64,000 bases of DNA from JACQFK01 sp036383955 (GTDB taxonomy: Bacteria > Planctomycetota > MHYJ01 > JACPRB01), in contig DASVNH010000181.1 in the NCBI GenBank assembly GCA_036383955.1, positions 23,327 to 87,326 of the forward strand, in the 5' to 3' direction. Below, one piece after another: positions 1-8,091 of this stretch. Under the pieces are notes generated by a model. The model saw nothing but the letters and a program-made list of their open reading frames with translations. It had not been told where the DNA came from and did not search any database. How positions within the stretch are numbered: the stretch's first letter is position 1; the number at the start of each line of letters is the position of its first letter. Both the position numbers and the translations under genes were made by a program.

Positions 1-141
1 GGGTTGCCGGTTCCGACCGTGCTGCTGTCCGGCGATCACAAGGCGATCGCCGAGTGGCGCGATGAGAAGTCGAAGGAACGGACGGAACAGCGCCGGCCGG
101 ATTTGCCGGGCGCGGTGAAGAAGACGTATCGCCAGATTTGA
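1..141 (+). CDS. trmD: tRNA (guanine-N1)-methyltransferase TrmD, C-terminal fragment
   Basis: The window opens inside this gene, so only the last 46 codons and the TGA stop are present. TrmD methylates G37 of tRNAs next to the anticodon, using S-adenosylmethionine. The visible tail reads VPTVLLSGDHKAIAEW followed by an RRPDL stretch, which matches the conserved TrmD C-terminus (VPxVLLSGxHxxIxxWR...RRPDL). The identity is supported by rplS starting 12 bp downstream; rpsP-rimM-trmD-rplS is a classic bacterial order. The 5' part lies outside the window. Confidence 0.9.
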   Translation, partial: GLPVPTVLLSGDHKAIAEWRDEKSKERTEQRRPDLPGAVKKTYRQI

Positions 142-153
142 AACGGTGGAACC

Positions 154-576
154 ATGCGCTCCCTCGACGCGATTGAAAAAGACTGGCTGCGGAAGAAGAC
201 GCCGAAGTTCGACGTCGGCGACGCCGTCGAAGTCCACGTGAAGATCATCGAAGGCGACCGCGAGCGCGTCCAGATCTTCGCGGGCACCGTGATCGGCAAG
301 AAGCACCAGGGCCTGGGCGAGACGTTCACCGTCCGCCGCCTGGTCCAGGGCGAGGGCGTCGAGCGCATCTTCCCCGTCCACTCGCCGCGCGTCGCGGACA
401 TCGTGGTCAAGAAGAAGGGCCAGGTCCGCCGCGCCAAGCTCCACTATCTCCGCGACCGCGTCGGCCGCTCCACGCGCATCGAGGAGAAGATGGGCGTCGT
501 CCTGGAGAAGCCCGCGGCCCCCGAGCCGGCCCCCAAGAAGGCGGAAGCCGCCCCGGCCGCGCCCGCGGGCAAGTAG
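154..576 (+). CDS. rplS: 50S ribosomal protein L19 (bL19)
   Basis: This 140-residue protein is bL19 of the large ribosomal subunit, located at the 30S-50S interface. Residues 15-110 carry the family core: the FDVGDAVEVHVKI segment, then RVQIFAGTVIGKK, then the FPVHSPRVADIVV segment. The last 25 or so residues are an Ala/Pro/Lys-rich tail, longer than in most homologues and probably disordered. The ATG at 154 follows trmD by 12 bp, consistent with co-transcription. ruvB starts 6 bp after the stop. Confidence 0.96.
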   Translation: MRSLDAIEKDWLRKKTPKFDVGDAVEVHVKIIEGDRERVQIFAGTVIGKKHQGLGETFTVRRLVQGEGVERIFPVHSPRVADIVVKKKGQVRRAKLHYLRDRVGRSTRIEEKMGVVLEKPAAPEPAPKKAEAAPAAPAGK

Positions 577-582
577 GACGTC

Positions 583-1584
583 GTGCCCGCCGCGGGCCCG
601 TACGACCGCGACCTCAAGTTCGAGGACACCCTCCGCCCCGGTGCCTTCGACGACTTCATCGGCCAGGGCAAGACGGTCCACAACCTCCAGATCGCCATCA
701 AGGCCGCGCGCAAGCGCAAGGAAGCCCTCGACCACATCCTCTTCAGCGGCCTCCCCGGCCTCGGCAAGACGACCCTCGCCCGGATCATCGCCTTCGAGAT
801 GAAGGCCATGCTCCACACCACCAGCGGGCCCATCCTCAAGCGCGCGGGCGACCTCGTCGGGACCCTCACGAAGCTGCAGCAGGGCGACGTCCTGTTCATC
901 GACGAGTGCCACCGCATGCCGCCCACGGTGGAGGAGTTCCTCTACTCCGCCATGGAGGACTACCAGGTCTCCATCAGCATGGAGTCGGGGGTCCAGGGCC
1001 GCACCATCACGCTGCCGGTGAAGCGCTTCACGCTGGTGGGCGCGACGACCCGGGAAGGCCTCCTCAGCGAGCCCTTCCGCTCGCGCTTCGGCATCCTCGA
1101 GAAGCTGGAGTGGTATCCGCCCGACGACCTGGTGAAGATCCTCAAGAGGTCGGCGAAGATCCTCGGCACCGACATCGACGACGAAAGCTCCGTCTTCATC
1201 GCCGCGCGGTCGCGGGGCACCCCGCGCGTCGCCAACCGCTACCTGCGCCGCGTGCGCGACCTGGCCCAGGTGAAGGCCGGCAACAAGATCACGCGGGCCG
1301 TCACGCTCGAGGCCCTCGCCATGCTCGGCGTCGACGAGGCCGGCCTCGAGGAGATGGACCGCAAGATCCTGCGGGCCCTCTGCGCCCAAAGGGGGACCGC
1401 GGTCGGCCTCAAGACCCTCTCGGTGGCCGTCGGAGAAGAAGAGGACACCATCGAAGAGGTCTACGAGCCCTATCTCATCCAGAACGACTTCCTGATCCGC
1501 ACCTCGCGCGGCCGCAAGGCCACCGAGAAAGCCGCCAAGCACCTCGGCGAAACGACCTCCAAGGATCAGGCCTCCCTCTTCTAG
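583..1584 (+). CDS. ruvB: Holliday junction branch-migration ATPase RuvB
   Basis: RuvB is the AAA+ motor that, with RuvA and RuvC, drives branch migration of Holliday junctions. The 333-residue length is typical. Walker A is GLPGLGKTT (residues about 56-64; most RuvB have GPPGLGKT), Walker B is LFIDECHRM with Cys where Ile is usual, sensor 1 lies in LVGATTREG, and the arginine finger region is EPFRSRFGI. The C-terminal winged-helix domain carries the GLKTLSVAVGEE and EPYLIQ motifs. The start is a GTG, 6 bp after rplS; no ATG gives the full N-terminus. The gene is probably translated from the trmD-rplS transcript. No ruvA or ruvC is in the window. Confidence 0.95.
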   Translation: MPAAGPYDRDLKFEDTLRPGAFDDFIGQGKTVHNLQIAIKAARKRKEALDHILFSGLPGLGKTTLARIIAFEMKAMLHTTSGPILKRAGDLVGTLTKLQQGDVLFIDECHRMPPTVEEFLYSAMEDYQVSISMESGVQGRTITLPVKRFTLVGATTREGLLSEPFRSRFGILEKLEWYPPDDLVKILKRSAKILGTDIDDESSVFIAARSRGTPRVANRYLRRVRDLAQVKAGNKITRAVTLEALAMLGVDEAGLEEMDRKILRALCAQRGTAVGLKTLSVAVGEEEDTIEEVYEPYLIQNDFLIRTSRGRKATEKAAKHLGETTSKDQASLF

Positions 1585-1641
1585 CTCCCCCCGGGGGGGC
1601 AGGGGGGGACTTCTAGGCACTTGGCACTTGGCTCTCGGGTT
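1585..1641 (+). repeat. Word-hairpin element: GC module plus one CCAAG-type arm
   Basis: Starting at the ruvB stop, a GC module (1585-1608) has six C, then seven G, CA and seven G. It is followed by tandem CACTTGG words at 1619-1635, the complement of the CCAAG words seen at 19318, 36157 and 62646. No inverted partner arm is visible on the left, so this looks like a half element. It separates ruvB from the next promoter. Confidence 0.75.
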
Positions 1642-1649
1642 GCGGGATG

Positions 1650-1678
1650 TTGCGCGGCCCCCGGGACGTCGACATAAT
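1650..1678 (+). promoter_or_regulatory. Predicted sigma70-type promoter for the CysK-rhodanese gene
   Basis: TTGCGC (1650-1655), a 17-nt spacer and CATAAT (1673-1678) lie directly upstream of the ATG at 1687. The -10 box ends only 8 nt before the start codon, so the transcript would be leaderless or nearly so. The match is by eye only. Confidence 0.45.
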
Positions 1679-1686
1679 AGGCCCCT

Positions 1687-2988
1687 ATGACTGACCTTTC
1701 GCGCCGCGTCTTCGACAGCGTCCTGGACATGCTCTCCAACGAGCAGAATCCGACGCCCATGGTCCGCCTGAACCGGATCCTGCCCTTCAAGCACACGAAG
1801 GTCTACGCCAAGCTGGAGTGGTACAACCCCTTCGGCGCGGTGAAGGACCGGGTGGCCGCCAACCTCGTGCGCGACGCGGAGGAGAAGGGCGTCAAGATCG
1901 AGAACCTGGTGGAGCCGACGTCCGGCAACACCGGCCTCGGCCTGGCCATGATCGCCAACGCGAAGAACTACAAGCTGACGGCCTGCCTCTCGCTCGCGAT
2001 CCCGGCGGAGAAGCGCTGGGCCCTGCGCGCGTTCGGCGCCAAGCTGGTGGAGCTGAACGACGACCTCTGCCCGCTGCCGGGCGCCCCCGAAGGCGCCATG
2101 CAGAAGGCCAACGACATGGCCAAGCAGCCGGGCTGGCACCAGCTCAACCAGTACAAGAACCCGGCCAACCCCGACGCCCACTTCCGCACGACCGGCCCCG
2201 AAGTCTGGCGGCAGACGGAAGGCAAGATCACCCACTTCGTCGCGGGCCTCGGCACCTGCGGCACGATCACCGGAACGGGGCGCTTCTTGAAGTCGAAGAA
2301 CCCGAACGTCAAGGTGCTGGGCGTTTACCCGGGGGACGGGCACGACATCCCCGGCGTCCGCAGCCTCAAGGCGCTCAAGCTGACGGATTTCTTCCTGCCC
2401 AAAGAGTACGACGGCATGGTCGAGATCCAGAACGACGAGGCCTACAAGGTCTGCAAGCGCCTGAACCAGGAAGAGAGCGTCATCGCCGGTCCCAGCTCGG
2501 GCATGGCGCTCGCCGGCGCGCTCAAGCTCGTCCCCGACGAGCCGGGCGCGATCTGCGTGGTCATGTTCCCCGACAACGTCTTCAAGTACACGGGCTCGAT
2601 CAAGAAGCATCTGCCCGAGCTCTTCCCGGCCGAGGCCGGCCAGGCGCCGCCCCCCCCGCCGCCGAGCGCGTCGGACACGGCCGATCATCCCGAAGCGCAG
2701 GAGCTGGTGAAGAAGGGCGCGCTGCTGCTCGACGTCCGCACGCCCGGCGAGTTCGCGGGCACGCGCATCGCGGAGGCCGTCAACATCCCGCTGCAGGCGA
2801 TCCAGGCCGGCCCGGTCCAGGGCCTGCCGGCGGACAAGGCCGCTTCGATCGTGACCATCTGCGGCGTGGGCAAGCGCTCGATGGCCGCGCTGCAGCTGCT
2901 CAAGCAGCAGGGCTACACGAACGTGAGGTCGATCCGCGGCGGCATGCAGGCCTGGATGACCGAGGGCCGCCCGCTCAAGATCCGTTAG
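1687..2988 (+). CDS. Cysteine synthase/CBS-family PLP enzyme fused to a rhodanese domain
   Basis: This is a 433-residue two-domain protein. Residues 1-320 form a fold-type II PLP enzyme of the O-acetylserine sulfhydrylase/cystathionine beta-synthase family. NPFGAVKDR holds the Schiff-base lysine, EPTSGNTGLG is the substrate loop, GLGTCGTITGTG binds the PLP phosphate, and GPSSGMALAG is conserved near the end. A Pro-rich linker (about 320-335) leads to a C-terminal rhodanese domain (about 340-433) with LLLDVRTPGEF and the active-site loop CGVGKRS, which keeps the catalytic cysteine. Expected chemistry is sulfide or persulfide transfer onto an activated serine, with the rhodanese domain supplying or clearing sulfane sulfur; that coupling is inferred. 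Its stop overlaps the convergent kinase gene by 4 bp. Confidence 0.88.
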   Translation: MTDLSRRVFDSVLDMLSNEQNPTPMVRLNRILPFKHTKVYAKLEWYNPFGAVKDRVAANLVRDAEEKGVKIENLVEPTSGNTGLGLAMIANAKNYKLTACLSLAIPAEKRWALRAFGAKLVELNDDLCPLPGAPEGAMQKANDMAKQPGWHQLNQYKNPANPDAHFRTTGPEVWRQTEGKITHFVAGLGTCGTITGTGRFLKSKNPNVKVLGVYPGDGHDIPGVRSLKALKLTDFFLPKEYDGMVEIQNDEAYKVCKRLNQEESVIAGPSSGMALAGALKLVPDEPGAICVVMFPDNVFKYTGSIKKHLPELFPAEAGQAPPPPPPSASDTADHPEAQELVKKGALLLDVRTPGEFAGTRIAEAVNIPLQAIQAGPVQGLPADKAASIVTICGVGKRSMAALQLLKQQGYTNVRSIRGGMQAWMTEGRPLKIR

Positions 2989-5204
2989 CGGAGGGCGTCG
3001 ACCACCGCCTCGAGCAATTCGGGCGTTTCCGCGCGCGTGATCTGGATGGTCATGGTCTGCCCGATCGCGAGGCCCGGCTTCGTCGCGTAGCGCGCCCAGC
3101 GCTTATAGCCCTCGTCCGTGAACACGAAGCCGACCATCTCGACTTTCCTGTCCGGCGCGCTCCGATAGCGGACTTCCTTGAGGCCGTCCATCATCTCCTG
3201 GGGGAAGCCCGACTTCTTGAGGGCGTCGGGGCCGTTGATGGTGCGGCCGAGGGACACGCCCTTGACGTGGACGTCGTCCGGCGGCCAATCGAGGCCGTAT
3301 CCGAAGACGACCTTGCCCTTCCACTCCGTCACGCGCCGGCGGAAGGCGGCTCCCGGCAAGGACGCGTGGAGGCGCTTCCGGAGGACGTCGGCGCTTTGAT
3401 TCGCCGTTCCGGTGTTCGGGTTGATGAGGTGGATCTGGGCGCGGGCGCAGGCCAGTCGGCGCTCGTTCCAGCGGGAGAGGGGGCCGGGCCGCTCCTTGGA
3501 TTCGATCCCGACCAGGATCACGGGCCCCGGCAGGACGACCGCCGTCTTGGGGGAGTCCACGCCGGACAAGGACAGCGCGGCCTCATCCATCGCCTGACGC
3601 AACTCGGCCACCGTTCCGAAGCGCAGGCCCGACGGGAGATCCTCGGGCCAGAGATCATCGATGCCGAACTCCTCCACGCGCTCGTAGGAAAGGCCGGCCC
3701 CGCTCGCCGCGGGTTTCGCGGGAGCGCTGGACGACACGAGGCCGCTCGCCAGGAAGAGGGTGACGACCGGGACGGCCCAGCCGGCGACTTTCTGCCCGGG
3801 CGCCGCGCGACCCCGGAGCGAGACGAGGCCCATGAACGCGAGCACGTTGGCGCCGAGGACCGCTCCGGCGGTCGCCATCGCGAGGCCGTTCGACGTCCAC
3901 TCCATGGCCAGGATCGCCAGGCCCAGCGCCGCCGCGAGGAGGAACCAGGCCGTCTGGATGAACGTGCGCCGCTTGGAGAAGAACCAGCCTCCGCCGCCGA
4001 GCACGAGCCCGAGGACGATGGCGGCCGTCGGGATCTGAACGGGATGCGAGGGCTCCGAACGGATCGCGATCAGGGCGACGACGAGGCCGAGGCCGAGAAC
4101 GGCGAGCGCGAAGAGGGCGGGGGCGATCCCGACGCGGCGGCCGTCCACCTTCGGCGCCTTGAGGATGGCTCCGACGCTCAGGACGAACGCGGCCGTCAGC
4201 AGGGGGGCGGCGGTCTTGAAGACGGCCGCCCAGGTCGCGTCCGCCCGGCCGCCGACCGTCGCGCCCAGGAGCGCCGCGAGCCCGAGGCAAGCCAGCGCGG
4301 CGATCGCGTAGACGTTCCGCGGCCCCTGTGCCGGCGGCGGGACCGCCTCCAGCCGCGTGACGCGCTCTTTCATGGCGTCCGCGCTCTGCCAGCGGTCGGC
4401 GGGCGCCCTTTCGAGCGACTTGAGCACGACGGGGTCGAGGCGGCGGTCGACGTCCGCCCGCTCCGACGGCGCTTTGAAGCGGCCGAGGGGCAGTTCGCCG
4501 GTCAGCATCTCGTAGAAGACCACGCCGAGCGAAAACAGGTCGGCGCGGTGGTCGACGGTGTTCGGGCTCTCCATCTGCTCGGGCGCCATGTAATGGGGCG
4601 TGCCCATGACCACGTTGGTGCGCGTGATGCGCGTCTGGTCCGGCTCGGCCAGCTTGGCGAGGCCGAAGTCCGCGATCTTCACGCGGCCCTGGCGGTCGAG
4701 CAGGATGTTCTCCGGCTTGATGTCGCGGTGGACCACGCCGCGCGAGTGGGCGTAGGCGAGGGCGTCGCAGATCTGGGGGACGATCTCGAGCGCGCGGACG
4801 CTGTCGAGCTTCTTCAGGATGTTCCGCAGCGAGACGCCATCGACGTACTCCATGACCAGGTAGGGCACGCCGTCGTGCACGCCGAACTCATGGATGCCGA
4901 CGATGTTCGGGTGGGTGAGCTGCGCGAGGGCCTTGGCCTCCCGCGTGAAGCGCTCCACGAAGGAGGGGTCGCTCGCCAGGGCGGGGGAGAGGACCTTCAG
5001 CGCGACCTTGCGGCCGAGCGCCGTCTGCTCGGCCTCGTAGACCACGCCCATGCCGCCTTCGCCGAGCGTCCGCAGGATCTTCAGGTTCGGGAACGCGGGC
5101 GCGTCCTTTTCCGCCGCGAAGTCCAGCAGGCACTTTTCGCAGACCCCTCCGAGCTCGCGGAGCGTCTCGGTCTTCGCCGGGGCGTCGCATCGTGGACAGT
5201 TCAT
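2985..5204 (-). CDS. Membrane-anchored Ser/Thr protein kinase with N-terminal zinc ribbon
   Basis: This 739-residue protein begins with a CPRC...CEKC four-cysteine zinc-ribbon (residues 3-24). A complete Hanks-type kinase domain follows (about 43-300): P-loop GEGGMGVVYEA, VALKVL lysine, HRDIKPENIL catalytic loop, DFGLAKL and MAPEQ. Residues about 310-510 hold several hydrophobic membrane segments. The remaining 220 residues form a domain I do not recognise, which by topology could lie on either membrane face. The gene follows an ECF sigma factor by 33 bp on the same strand, suggesting co-expression and perhaps kinase control of the sigma response. All active-site motifs are intact, so it is expected to be catalytically active; its substrates are unknown. 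Confidence 0.92.
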   Translation of the reverse strand: MNCPRCDAPAKTETLRELGGVCEKCLLDFAAEKDAPAFPNLKILRTLGEGGMGVVYEAEQTALGRKVALKVLSPALASDPSFVERFTREAKALAQLTHPNIVGIHEFGVHDGVPYLVMEYVDGVSLRNILKKLDSVRALEIVPQICDALAYAHSRGVVHRDIKPENILLDRQGRVKIADFGLAKLAEPDQTRITRTNVVMGTPHYMAPEQMESPNTVDHRADLFSLGVVFYEMLTGELPLGRFKAPSERADVDRRLDPVVLKSLERAPADRWQSADAMKERVTRLEAVPPPAQGPRNVYAIAALACLGLAALLGATVGGRADATWAAVFKTAAPLLTAAFVLSVGAILKAPKVDGRRVGIAPALFALAVLGLGLVVALIAIRSEPSHPVQIPTAAIVLGLVLGGGGWFFSKRRTFIQTAWFLLAAALGLAILAMEWTSNGLAMATAGAVLGANVLAFMGLVSLRGRAAPGQKVAGWAVPVVTLFLASGLVSSSAPAKPAASGAGLSYERVEEFGIDDLWPEDLPSGLRFGTVAELRQAMDEAALSLSGVDSPKTAVVLPGPVILVGIESKERPGPLSRWNERRLACARAQIHLINPNTGTANQSADVLRKRLHASLPGAAFRRRVTEWKGKVVFGYGLDWPPDDVHVKGVSLGRTINGPDALKKSGFPQEMMDGLKEVRYRSAPDRKVEMVGFVFTDEGYKRWARYATKPGLAIGQTMTIQITRAETPELLEAVVDALR

Positions 5205-5237
5205 GCGCCTATCAGAAGCGGTCCCGGGAAAAGGTCG

Positions 5238-5891
5238 TCAAAAATCTTTTCCAAGCGCGCGGAACAGTTCCCGGACTTCGGATTCGACCTCCTCCGCCTT
5301 TTCCAGCGAAGGGGCGATCTCCTCCCGCAGGCAGTCCCGCAGCTTGTTCCGCAGGCGGTAGAGCCGGTGCTTGCGGTCGGTCGGCGTCAGGTCGGACGTC
5401 GACGTCCCCTTGAGCAGCGCGAGATCCGCCTCCGAGACCTGCCGCCGGAGCCTCTCCATGGCCCGCGCCAGCGTCTCGCGCGCCCAGCCGGCGAGGAAGG
5501 CGGCTTCGGGGGTGGGCCCGACGTCCGGCAGGTCCAGCTCCGCGCGGAGGAAGTCGATCCCGCCCCCGCGTTTCTTCGCGTTCGCGCGATCGCGCTCGTT
5601 CGAGAGGTAGTGGCCGAGGGCGGCGAGCAGCCAGGTGCGGAACTTGCCCTGGTCGGCGCTCACGCCGTCGAGGAAGTCCTTCTCGAGGGCGACGGCGAAG
5701 AAGCCCTGGGTGAGGTCCTTGGCGCTTTCGACGTCGTGCCCGCGGCGCCGGATGAAGAAGTAGGCGGGTTTCCAGTAGCTCGCGATGAGCGTATCCCAGG
5801 CCGCGCGCGACCCGCTTTGCGCGGAGCGCACGACGGTCCACGCGGTCGGCCCGAAGCGGACATCCCCGCCGCCGATCTCCGTCTCGTTCAC
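5238..5891 (-). CDS. ECF-type RNA polymerase sigma factor
   Basis: This 217-residue sigma factor directs RNA polymerase to a small regulon. Region 2 is recognisable around SYWKPAYFFIRRRGHD and the DLTQGFFA motif, a form common in planctomycete ECF factors; region 4 lies near the C-terminus (TPTDRKHRLYRLRNKL). I chose the GTG at 5891, which gives MNETEIGGGD, because the longer open frame reads back through the preceding gene. The start is 5 bp after that gene's stop, and the kinase gene follows 33 bp later. No anti-sigma gene is adjacent; the neighbouring kinase may do the regulatory job (inference). Confidence 0.85.
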   Translation of the reverse strand: MNETEIGGGDVRFGPTAWTVVRSAQSGSRAAWDTLIASYWKPAYFFIRRRGHDVESAKDLTQGFFAVALEKDFLDGVSADQGKFRTWLLAALGHYLSNERDRANAKKRGGGIDFLRAELDLPDVGPTPEAAFLAGWARETLARAMERLRRQVSEADLALLKGTSTSDLTPTDRKHRLYRLRNKLRDCLREEIAPSLEKAEEVESEVRELFRALGKDF

Positions 5892-5896
5892 GCGGG

Positions 5897-6427
5897 CTAG
5901 TCTAACGTTTCCCAGGAAAAGAGACGCGACGCGAGCGAGGCCGGCTCGTCGGCAAGATAGCAGGCCTGATCCACGCGGCCCGACGCGAGGTCCAGATTCA
6001 TGTAGAAGTGACGCCGTGGCGAGAACGCGTAGACCACGTCCCCTATGGGCATCGGATCGGAACCCCACCCGTCGAAATCTCTCTCGGCCCGCAAGCCGCC
6101 GAAAAAGGCCGGGGGTAAGCGGGCGCTGCCCGTGGAATCCAGCCGAATCCAGGCGGGACCGTTTCGGAGGGTGGCGCCGGGGATCGACATCCGACGCAAG
6201 ACGCGGTCGTCACTTTCCTCACGGATCTCCATCGTGGAAGACGTGAGGACGAGGAGGTGAGGCCGACCCGAAAGGACGGCACGGGTTCGTGTTTCGCGCA
6301 ACGCTTCGGCGAACATCCGCTCGACGGCGCGATCCGCGGGCCCGCCCAGCAGCAGCCACGCGACGAAGAGTCCCAGCGTCCCGAAGGTCAGGATCGCGAG
6401 TCCGGCGATTCGGAAGGAGCGCGGCAT
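5897..6427 (-). CDS. Hypothetical single-pass membrane protein, possibly pseudopilin-like
   Basis: The product is a 176-residue protein with one N-terminal membrane helix (residues about 7-28) followed by EALRETRTRAVLSGRPHLLVL. A helix, then a short charged stretch, then a beta-rich domain recalls GspH/FimT minor pseudopilins, where the residues after the helix read roughly AxxxARxxAxxxGRPVxLV. The Gly-Phe prepilin-peptidase site is absent, so this is only a resemblance. It is the first gene of the sigma-kinase run, 5 bp upstream of the sigma factor. Function unknown. Confidence 0.6.
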   Translation of the reverse strand: MPRSFRIAGLAILTFGTLGLFVAWLLLGGPADRAVERMFAEALRETRTRAVLSGRPHLLVLTSSTMEIREESDDRVLRRMSIPGATLRNGPAWIRLDSTGSARLPPAFFGGLRAERDFDGWGSDPMPIGDVVYAFSPRRHFYMNLDLASGRVDQACYLADEPASLASRLFSWETLD

Positions 6428-6441
6428 CCGCCTGAAGTGTA

Positions 6442-6505
6442 TCCCCCCTCGGGGGGGCAGGGGGGGGCGACCTTCGAGATTCCAGATTCGAGATTCGAGA
6501 TTCTC
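6442..6505 (+). repeat. Word-hairpin element: GC module plus GATTCGA words
   Basis: The GC module (6442-6467) is six C, T, C, seven G, CA, eight G. It is followed by tandem GATTCNA words at 6475-6503. The last word abuts the stop codon of the MCE gene. Only one arm is visible. It occupies almost the whole gap between two minus-strand genes. Confidence 0.72.
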
Positions 6506-8091
6506 TAGCGGGCGATGCCGATCAACCCGATGAGCGCGCGGAAGTCGGAGTCGGGCCACTCGATGCCGAGGCCGACCATGCCTTCGGGGGCTTCGCCGAT
6601 GCGGCTGACGCCGCCGTAGAGCCGGATCGTGGAGAGCAGGAGCTCGAACCAGTTGGCCTTGCGCGTCCAGAGCGGCATCTTCGCGAAGACGCGCAGCATG
6701 GGGCCGTCGATCTCCTCGTCGATCTCGTCCTCCTCGACGTCGTTGTAGGCGTCGCGGGCCTCGAACGTGATCTCGACGGGATGGTTGATGAACAGCCACT
6801 CGTCCCAGCGGAACTCGACGGCCCCGCCCGGCCGCCCCTCGAGCAGGCCGGCCCGGACCGTGATGCGCTTGTCGAGGAACCACGGGATCCGGTAGCCCAC
6901 CTGGAGCTCGCCCTTGATCTCCGTCGCCGTGCTGTTCACGTCCTCGAACTCGTCGAAGAGCACCTCGCCCTCGCCGTTGAAGCTCATGAAGGCCGCGCCC
7001 GCGTAGAAGAACTTGTCGTCGGCCGGCGAGATCCGGACCCCCAGCCGCGAGATGCTCACCTCGCTGTCGAAGTACATTTTCGAGTCGATCACGACCTCGA
7101 GGATCGAGCGCGCGGCGCGGCCGAGGGTGTTGTCGACGTCCTCCAGGGTGCGCCGGGCTTTCTCGTAGAGCTCGTCGTCCTGGAGCAGCCTGCCGATCGA
7201 GCCCTCGCCGGCCTCGAGCTTCCCGGTGATCTGCCGGAGGGACTCCGACGTCCGCTCGACGTTCTCGACGGTGCGCTTGAGCCGCTCGCCCATCTCCTTG
7301 TCGTTGACGAGCTTGGCGAGGACGCCGTCGCCGTGGTCGATCTTCTCGGAGACCTTGCGGAGGTTCGTGGCGGCGGTCTCGACCTCCGTCAGCGTGCGTT
7401 CGACCTTCTCGGTCATCTTCTTGTCGTTGAGGAGGGCGGGGACGGGGCCCTGGCCCTTGTCGAGCTTCTCGGTGATCTTCTCGAGGTTGTCGCCGACCCG
7501 CTTGATCTCCTTCTGGGCGGTCTCGCCGGTCTTTCGGATCTCGTCGACGGCCTCGGTCACCTTCTTGTGGAGCTCGTCGGTGTTGAGGGCCTTGCCGATG
7601 GAGCCCTGGCTGCCCTTGAGGGCGGCCGACACGTCTTTCAGGTTGGCGATGAGCTGGTGGAAGTTCTCGCGGTTCTCGGAGGCGATCGCCCCGAACTCGT
7701 CGAGGCCGGGCTTGTTCTTGCCGGCGAAGATCGCGGGGTTCTGCTCCGGGGCCTTGGAGCCCCGCTTGATCGCGACGTAGCTGCCGCCGAGCACGGAGCT
7801 CGCGTCGACCTCGATCTGGCCGTCCGCGTAGATCGCCACCGGCCGCTGCAGGCGGAGCCGCACGACCACGCCCGACGACGGATGGAGGTCCATCTTGTGG
7901 ACCTTGCCGAAGAGGACGCCGTCGACGCGGACGTCGTCGCGCTCCCGAAGGCCCTGGACCTTTTCGAAATGGACGTCGATGAAGACCGAGCTTTCGAACA
8001 GCGACGAGAGGTCGCCGACCAGGAGGGTGGCGAAGCCGAGGAGGACGAGGGCGACGAAGAAGAAGAAGCCGAGCCAGGCGGCGCCCTTCAC
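6505..8091 (-). CDS. mlaD: MCE-domain protein (MlaD family) with helical repeats and C-terminal barrel-like domain
   Basis: This is the periplasmic substrate-binding MCE component of an Mla-type lipid transporter. The 528-residue protein has an N-terminal membrane anchor (residues 5-27), one MCE domain (about 36-110; DVRVDGVLFGKV and the VDASSVLGGSYVAI segment), and a long helical region (130-335). That region holds four repeats of the form GxGxxxxLLxDxxL, at about 162, 213, 254 and 295. The C-terminal 170 residues alternate aromatic and glycine-rich strands (VRAGLLEGRPGGAVEF, YGGVSRIGEAPEG), as in MlaD proteins with an outer-membrane barrel-like tail. The start is a GTG that overlaps the mlaF stop by 4 bp. 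The long helix plus barrel suggests it could span the periplasm (inference). Confidence 0.88.
   Translation of the reverse strand: MKGAAWLGFFFFVALVLLGFATLLVGDLSSLFESSVFIDVHFEKVQGLRERDDVRVDGVLFGKVHKMDLHPSSGVVVRLRLQRPVAIYADGQIEVDASSVLGGSYVAIKRGSKAPEQNPAIFAGKNKPGLDEFGAIASENRENFHQLIANLKDVSAALKGSQGSIGKALNTDELHKKVTEAVDEIRKTGETAQKEIKRVGDNLEKITEKLDKGQGPVPALLNDKKMTEKVERTLTEVETAATNLRKVSEKIDHGDGVLAKLVNDKEMGERLKRTVENVERTSESLRQITGKLEAGEGSIGRLLQDDELYEKARRTLEDVDNTLGRAARSILEVVIDSKMYFDSEVSISRLGVRISPADDKFFYAGAAFMSFNGEGEVLFDEFEDVNSTATEIKGELQVGYRIPWFLDKRITVRAGLLEGRPGGAVEFRWDEWLFINHPVEITFEARDAYNDVEEDEIDEEIDGPMLRVFAKMPLWTRKANWFELLLSTIRLYGGVSRIGEAPEGMVGLGIEWPDSDFRALIGLIGIAR

Noticed and set aside
1818..5900. A plus-strand open frame of 1360 codons spanning the cysteine-synthase fusion and the kinase
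   Set aside because: It runs through two well-supported genes in other frames and reads as Arg/Gly/Pro/Ala-rich shadow sequence.
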